From assembly GCA_024138015.1 (NCBI GenBank), contig JAMXBB010000010.1:52814342-52878341 (forward strand): 64,000 nucleotides of DNA. Direction: 5' to 3'. Position numbers and translations under genes: made by a program. This DNA comes from Lumnitzera littorea. Its lineage: Eukaryota; Streptophyta; Magnoliopsida; Myrtales; Combretaceae. Under the pieces are notes generated by a model. It was not told the origin of the DNA, did not search any database, and saw only the letters and a program-made list of their open reading frames with translations. This document shows, piece after piece, positions 57,690 through 64,000 of this stretch; positions within the stretch are counted from its first letter, which is position 1, and the number at the start of each line of letters is the position of its first letter.

Positions 57690-59220
57690 TATACCTCAAG
57701 TATCATCCTATTCCCAAGGCTTTTTTTAGCCAATGACCCTTCTATATACAGGATCTCCCGGAAAGCTTTGGTTGTTGATAACACTAGCCAGGTAATTGGC
57801 ATGGAACATTTCTCTCCTATTCCCTCCATGAATATGGAGAGTGGCATCTCTAAGGATATACAAGTAGTGATTGAGCTCTATACATAATAAGCCTTTAAAA
57901 CAAGACGCTATGAAAGGACGTTGAGAAGTTATCCAACGTGATCACTCTAATACTTAAGTCGGCACTAAATTCTTGAAAAATAAAGGATACTCGAAAGTAA
58001 TATACAAGCGTAATGTGCAGAGTGTAGAGAGCCTACCACTAGGTAGTAGATTGGTATTTATAAATTGGCATCGGTAATTAATAGACAATTGGTGAAAAAG
58101 ATATTTTCTCACAAATATGGAAGAGTAGGAACATGGTGTTTAATGTGTCCTCCTTTAATCAGAATTAGATATTGACTTAGTTTCTCATCCTTATCTCATG
58201 ATTTCTAGCCGTTGAGAATCTCTTTAGGCTCAGCACTTGAGCCCACTGCAATAAGCAAGGTACATCAGATCTAAACGGGTCTAAAGGGTCCATGTCTAAA
58301 TAGTCATGTTAATAAAGAGCATGTATAAAACTTATTTTACTTTCAATAACTGAAAAGATTAATTAACAATTTTTCTATTTAATAGACAAGAAGTTAGAAA
58401 CGTAAACAGTGAAAAATCATCATCAAAGGCATCTAAAATGGCAGCATAAAATAATACTAAAGGGATAGTAGAGTAGGGGTCAATTAAGAGAAGTGAATCC
58501 CATTTAACTCTTAACTTTTACTTTTAAGACTCTTGGACTACCAAGTGATCGAGATTCTTCCCAAAAACAAAAACCTTTAGCATTAAGAAATTAGCTAGAG
58601 CAAAGCAAAATGATCGAATGAAAAATGATTCTCACCTTTAGTGTGAAAATTCTATTGCCAAACTCAACCATCCCTTGGATGGACAAAAGTTACTAACTGA
58701 TCCATAAGGAAAGAGCAGGACAAATGGAAAATGTGATCATTCGTTTGGAGGAAATGAGACAATTCATGGGTGAATCACAAACAAAACATCAAATACCATG
58801 GATTTAGGTAGCAATATCCAAAGTGAATAAAGTTATGTTCATGACAAGAATAGGATAGACCATAAGGACATGCAAAGAGTTCTTAGTTTTTATCCCTGTA
58901 ATAGTTCTTATGGAAGAGTATAAGCTCTACAAGCAGATGAAAAAATGGGTGTGAACACTCAATTAGTGATAGAGCAAATATATACTTCAAATCAACTACT
59001 ACCCCCACAACTGATAGTCCCAATGACATTCCCACTCAAGAAGCAAGGCAAGGACCATTGTTTCAAAACAAAGAGGAGACTACAGCAATAGTGGAAACAA
59101 GGGATACTTGACCGATGTCCAAGCGATTATGCAAGTAACCACGATGCCAAACAATGAAGTGCTCTTGTATAATGTCATAGCTACACAACAACAATTCCAA
59201 CACCATCCAACAATGAATCA
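57690..59220. other. Unassigned region upstream of the LINE, possible LINE ORF1 and LTR debris
   Basis: Around 58070-57920 the minus strand has TTTATAAATACC followed by a leader-like stretch, suggesting an LTR piece. A plus-strand frame at 58700-59200 (ENVIIRLEEMRQFMGESQT, later LLPPQLIVPMTFP) could be the decayed first ORF of the LINE. Neither is firm. Confidence 0.35.
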
Positions 59221-61560
59221 CCCAATTAAAATTATGGTCTAGAACGTATGAGGACTAAATGCTGACAAGAAGCAACAGGTTGTTCTGCAAGCCATCGACC
59301 ACTATAAGTCGGATGTGATTGCGCTTCTAGACACAAAAATGGATAGTGACTCAACTTATAACTTTTATATCATCTTTTTGCATGATGGCAAAGCAAATGT
59401 TGAAGCCCAAGGTACAAGTGGAGCTATGTTATTGCTATAGCATCCAAGGATAGTAAAGATTAAGATTGTTAGGCAAACAAAACAGGAAATGCATGCTTCA
59501 ATGAAGGTTGGAAATTCTAAATTTTCCTAGTTTCTCTCTATTATCTATGCTTCCCCAAATTTAAGGTTGCAATCAACTTTGTGGGAAATACTTAGAAGCT
59601 TTGCGTTTGTAGTAAATAATTACCCCTAGCATGCAACACGGGATTTTAATGATGTTTATAGAGAGCTAAAAATTGTTATATTAGTTATTGGGATGAGACT
59701 ATTATTTATTTAGGCTTGACTCCTTGGGCTAAGTGATAAGGCCTAAGGAGTCCAGATCGTATTAGGATGATTTAGGAAAATTCGGCTTGGTGGGCTCGGA
59801 ATAAGGATTAATAGACTAGTTTGTCCATCTCCGACCTTTCTCGGGTAAGCTTAAGGAAAGCTTTTGGCTTTAGGCCCATTAATTAGCTCATTTTAGATAA
59901 CCATGAATCAAGCAAACTCTATCTCATCCATTGATCACCCAGATAATCCGACGAATGCCATCATGCCCAAGAGCCTATAAATACCTAGCATTTTCTCATC
60001 ATTTGGAACTCTTAGAGAGAGATTGGAAAAACGATGTTCTACTGTGAAAACTCTGCTCTTTAAAATCAAATAGCATTCAGGCAAAAAATTGATCTCATTC
60101 ACTCAAATTACAAGGTCATACCTAAGGTTCCCTAAGGCTACCTTATCTATCACTTATGTATTTGAGACACTGAAATTACATGTTCCTCTTCCCTATCTTA
60201 TTCTCGCTTAATCATCCCTTCAAGTAACAGTCTCGCATCATTTCTTTGAAGTCACATGTAGTGCGCTACTCATACAATACGCACATGACCACTCCAATCG
60301 AACCCCTACATCTACAATGTCATATCTAAACACGACTGTTGGGATAGTTGAACTCTTCCTACAATGCGAGCTTTCCTATATGCAAATTGTATGAATGTTG
60401 TGGTTTGAAGGATATGGGATTCATTGGACCTACCTTTACTTGGTACGATGAACAGAATATTACCTCCTTAATTCGAAGACAATTAAATAAGGAATGGTGA
60501 TTCAAAATGGAGAGAATAATATCTAAAGGCTCAAGTTTACCACCTTCCTAAATGGCCATCTAATCATAGGCCTCTGTTAAGCAACACATAGGCCTACTCT
60601 AGAATCTATACAAGAGGAAAACCTTTTAGAATTCAGCTAATGTAACTCTTAGATAAATCATGTATGCTACTTATTAAGTTAGTTTGGAAATATCACAAGG
60701 GTGATATTCTAACTACTTTACAATCATTGCTACAACACTTATAACATTGGAATCATGAAGTTTTTAGCAATATTAGGACACTAAAATATATTCTAATCAA
60801 AAGAATTAATGAGGTTGATCGAGCTTTAGAGAAGCAACCCTCTAAGCGCATTACAAATCTTAAAAAACAACTTCAAACATATTTGAATAGATTTCTAGAT
60901 AGAAAAGAGTAGTTATGGACGATGAAAGATAAGAGTCGATGGATCACAAATGGAGAGGGGAACACTACATATTATCATGCAAAACTACACTCAAGAAGAG
61001 CAAAAATTAGATTTTGGGTTTAAAAACTGAAGGAAGAACTTAGTTATATGATGATGAAGATATTAGACATCATATCTATAGCTATTTTGAAAATTTATTC
61101 AATATTAGCCAAGAAGTTTGTACATCAAATAATCCAATTCCTTATCAATTGAGATATGGATTATTGGCTAAAATTAGATCTATAATCAAAAAACCATTAT
61201 CTATGGAGGAAGTTAAAGCAGCTCCCTTTTCCATATGCTCCTAGAAAACTCCTGGAAAAGACTAATTTCATGCACACATTTTCAAAAAGTGCTAGTATTT
61301 CATAAGCCAAGCTATGGGAGACCTAGTTCAACAAATTTATAATTTAACCCTATCCACTAAAGCCTCAATAGCACTCAAATTTGCCTCATACCAAAACAAT
61401 TTGGAGCTAATATAATTACAATGTACAAGCTATTGCACTCTGTACAACTCTTTACAAGATTCTAACTAAAGCGTCGATCTTGCAACTAAGACCATACTTG
61501 GATATTCTCATGCATCCGACTCAAGCAAGCTTCATCCTAAGACTAAAGGCCAATGACTAA
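59220..61560 (+). mobile_element. L1-type LINE, endonuclease and RT parts, broken and truncated
   Basis: Plus-strand reading: IKIMV, stop, NV, stop, G (59230; WNVRG in intact LINEs), then SDVIALLDTKM, EAQGTSGAMLLL, SIIYASPNLRLQSTLWEILR and RDFNDVYREL (59640), the apurinic-type endonuclease. After a 645-bp insertion it resumes ECCGLKDMGFIGPTFTWYDE (60420). RT-side segments follow: HIYSYFENLFNISQEVC (61070), LSMEEVKAAPF, GDLVQQIYNL, then after a shift PKQFGANIITMYKAIALCTT and PYLDILMHPTQASFILRLKA (61500-61555). The reading stops at 61562 where a long LTR begins. The catalytic FADD region is missing. Many stops; inactive. Confidence 0.8.
59694..60338 (+). mobile_element. 645-bp insertion in the LINE, probable solo LTR
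   Basis: LINE coding similarity is interrupted between RDFNDVYREL and ECCGLKDMGF. TTGGGA occurs directly left (59688-59693) and right (60339-60344) of the inserted block, which starts TGAGACTATTATT. It holds a hairpin (59718-59752), a TATA-like GCCTATAAATACC (59973) and a leader-like stretch, all LTR features. The end ACGACTG is not a typical CA end, so the exact limits or the class may be wrong. Confidence 0.5.
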
Positions 61561-61562
61561 AT

Positions 61563-64000
61563 TGTAAACCCCGCAATTGAGCCTTCCGAGTATAAAATCG
61601 AATTCATGTACTATAGATGATTTCTTTAAGTTAATCAAGCCAATAAATTTAAAACCGATTAAAATTTTAAATTTGAAACTCAAAATAAGTATGAAAAACT
61701 CTAACTCAATAATTGAAACTCTAATCGTATACGAAAACTTTAAACTCTAAACAGGTGTAATTGTAAGAGGTTAACCCCGAACTTGATAAAAACCTTAATT
61801 ATATATGAAAACCCTAAATTATATACATATATATATAAGAAATTGAACCCGAACCTAATCAAAACCCTTAAATAAAAACTTTAAGCTTATACATGTACTA
61901 ATTTGCTATGAAAGCGATAAAATCCTAATTGAGCTAAATAAATAAACGATATATCAAATCACGTAAAATCGCTAACAAACAATTAGAAATAACTTATAAA
62001 TACTCAAATCACATAAAATTGCTAAATGATATGTTAAATGCTCATAATTATAATATTATTTTATAATTAATATTAACCTTATACTTATATGGATAAGTTA
62101 ATATTATGATAATTTAGACATTTAATTGTTACTTAGATAACATGTATTAAATATTGATAACATAATTTATAATTTATTTTATAATTATATTATTTATTAT
62201 TATAAACATTATTTGTAGGGTTAGAAATATGTAAGGAAATTCTAATATATGTTTTATTGATTTATTACATTTAATTTTCTATTTTTCCTCTTACTTCATT
62301 TTTCTTTCTCTATTTCCTTTTTATTTTCAAATTAATTATACATAATATATAAAATATTCAAGAAGTTGACCAAGTCAAAGTTTGACTAAGTCAACATAGC
62401 CTTATTAATGCATTAAATCCTCTTATCATGTGCATTTAATTTCTTATCTTTTCCTTTTTCTTCTTTTTTTTTTCTTCTTACCGTGAGTAATATGTGGAGC
62501 CCAAAATCTTCTTCAATCTTCTTAATTTGTCTTTAATTTACACATATAAATAACCCACATTTTCTTTCCCTTTTTGACTGACACATACACATGCATTTTC
62601 TCTCATCTTCTTCTCTCATTTTCTTTCATTTTCTTATTCACTTTCTCAACTTCTAAATATAACACCCAACTACCTAACCTTCAACACTTAAAAGGAGAGA
62701 CTAAGAGAGGAATTATTCACTAAACTATATATTAAGGTAAGTATAGTTACTTCACATAATATTAATAGTAATCTCTTTTATGTGAAAATAGGTTTTATGC
62801 ACTTTCTTGATATATTTTGTTCTATTATAATTTTGATATAGTTAGTATATATTTTAGTATGAGGATTTAGAGGTTATATGCAAATATGTTGATTTTAGAT
62901 GTGTAATTCATTTCCTTTGAAGACTTTGTTAAATATATACATATATACTATCATATGTATAGATAGATGAATATATACATATATATGTTATTACTATACC
63001 TAGACGTATAAATGTTTACATATATAAATACATGTATACGGTTTACATACATATATATAAGAATATATATATAGTTTAACATGTACATAAATACACACAT
63101 GCATATATATATAATACTTAATATATATGTATGTGGGTATAAAAGCGAAAATATGAGTATGTGTAAATATTATATATATTGAAAGATTTTTAAGAATACA
63201 TTAGGAAAATATAAAAATACATATAAATATATGCATATAAAAGTATATGTAAATTTAAGTATAAATACATATACATACATATATATATAGGTATAGACAT
63301 ATGTATGTATATATGTATAGGTGTATATACTAATAAACTAAGTACAAGTGTTTTCAATAGTATACCAAAGATAATAAGAATACATATGTATATATATGAG
63401 TATATATAATAATATATTAAACATAAGTACATATAATAAAATATAAAAATAATAAAATAATTGAGGATATAAGTATATACATAAACACGTAAGTACATAA
63501 GTATAATTGTACATATACAAAATACAATTATTTAATATAATATAACAAAATATACATACATACATTATAGGCCGAAACTATTATACATAATTAAGGTCCA
63601 TAATCTAGTAATTAATTAAATATGATAAGATATAAATATGCTTAATAATAATATAAAATTTAAGAAATATAAAAATCAAGAAACCATAATAAAGTGCCAT
63701 GTAAACCAATCAAAACGCACCACATCAACAATTTAATTCCAATTAAATAACTAAATCAAAAATTTTAAAATAATTAAAGATTAATAATAGTAAAAATTAA
63801 TTAAGTAAATTAATAGTAATAACGAAACTACAATAAATAATAAATCAAGCTTAAAATAGAAAAACAATAAAGTCTACATAAATTAAATTTAAAAATAAGA
63901 AATCATAGAAATATAAAATTTAGAAAATTAATTAAATCATAAAATAATGAGGAAAAACTTAAAATTGATAAATAAGGCTAATCAAATCAAAATAATTAAA
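61563..64000 (+). mobile_element. Start of a long LTR, running off the right edge
   Basis: It begins TGTAAACCCCGC exactly where LINE similarity ends. The layout repeats that of the insertion at 11772: AACCCTAA-rich start, GTTGACCAAGT then GACTAAGTCAACA (62366-62396), TATAAATAACCC (62545), pyrimidine-rich leader, AAGGTAAGTA (62734), and a long TATA/GTATA microsatellite-like zone (62935-63560). No coding region. Its right end and target duplication are outside the window. Confidence 0.6.
62935..63580. repeat. ATAC/TATA-rich low-complexity tract
   Basis: Dense (TA)n, TATG and ACAT repeats over about 650 bp inside the long LTR. Open frames here are rich in Tyr, Ile and Leu only because of this composition. 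A shorter relative lies at 13080-13230 in the first long LTR. Confidence 0.8.

Noticed and set aside
63190..63565. Overlapping frames rich in Tyr and Ile resembling membrane proteins
   Set aside because: Composition effect of the ATAC/TATA-rich tract inside a long LTR.

Overview
The window is nuclear DNA from a flowering plant, most likely a eudicot. The evidence is interrupted genes with GT-AG introns, AT-rich intergenic DNA, a tRNA-derived Au-type SINE, nested Ty3/gypsy and Ty1/copia retrotransposons, Mutator-like (MULE) transposons, an L1-type LINE and an inserted piece of plastid ndhB. There are no bacterial-style operons, rRNA genes or CRISPR arrays. Only two host genes can be supported; nearly everything else is decayed mobile DNA.

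Region 1 (1-6.6 kb): the 5' eleven coding exons of a minus-strand gene for a plastid COG0354/IBA57-type folate-binding protein (At1g60990-like); its 3' end lies off the left edge. A SINE sits in intron 6 and an assembly gap in intron 10. Region 2 (6.85-16.2 kb): a large decayed MULE on the minus strand with matching terminal inverted repeats. It carries a MuDR-type transposase followed by a plant mobile domain (PMD) reading frame, and its N-terminal part is split off by a 3.4-kb long-LTR insertion. Region 3 (16.6-19.9 kb): a 3.3-kb solo LTR with a perfect 5-bp target duplication. Region 4 (20.3-27 kb): an array of a short inverted motif, a FAR1-type MULE relic, and the 5' half (LTR, leader, gag) of a minus-strand gypsy element.

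Region 5 (27.7-34.1 kb): a structurally complete minus-strand gypsy element with two 857-bp LTRs, initiator-Met primer site, gag, protease, RT, RNase H and integrase, all inactivated. Region 6 (34.1-39.6 kb): LTR and leader debris, then a second copy of that gypsy family whose LTR is itself split by a solo LTR of the same family in opposite orientation; it ends at an abrupt inverted junction with a gag fragment.

Region 7 (40.2-52.6 kb): a two-exon, 106-codon plus-strand gene with a 12-kb intron. The intron holds a full-length minus-strand copia element, one of whose LTRs contains a plastid ndhB fragment, and a 1.2-kb non-autonomous LTR element. Region 8 (52.6-64 kb): gene-poor DNA with a trinucleotide-rich block, a plus-strand LINE broken by a 645-bp insertion and then cut by the start of another long LTR that runs off the right edge.

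The reading-frame breaks in several unrelated elements fall mainly at Trp, Gln, Arg and Cys codons converted by C-to-T or G-to-A changes, as expected from long-term cytosine methylation. I found no convincing new biological system. The most unusual items are the composite MULE-PMD element, the plastid insert inside a single LTR, and the 12-kb TE-filled intron of a very small gene. Family names rest on my reading of translated motifs without database searches.
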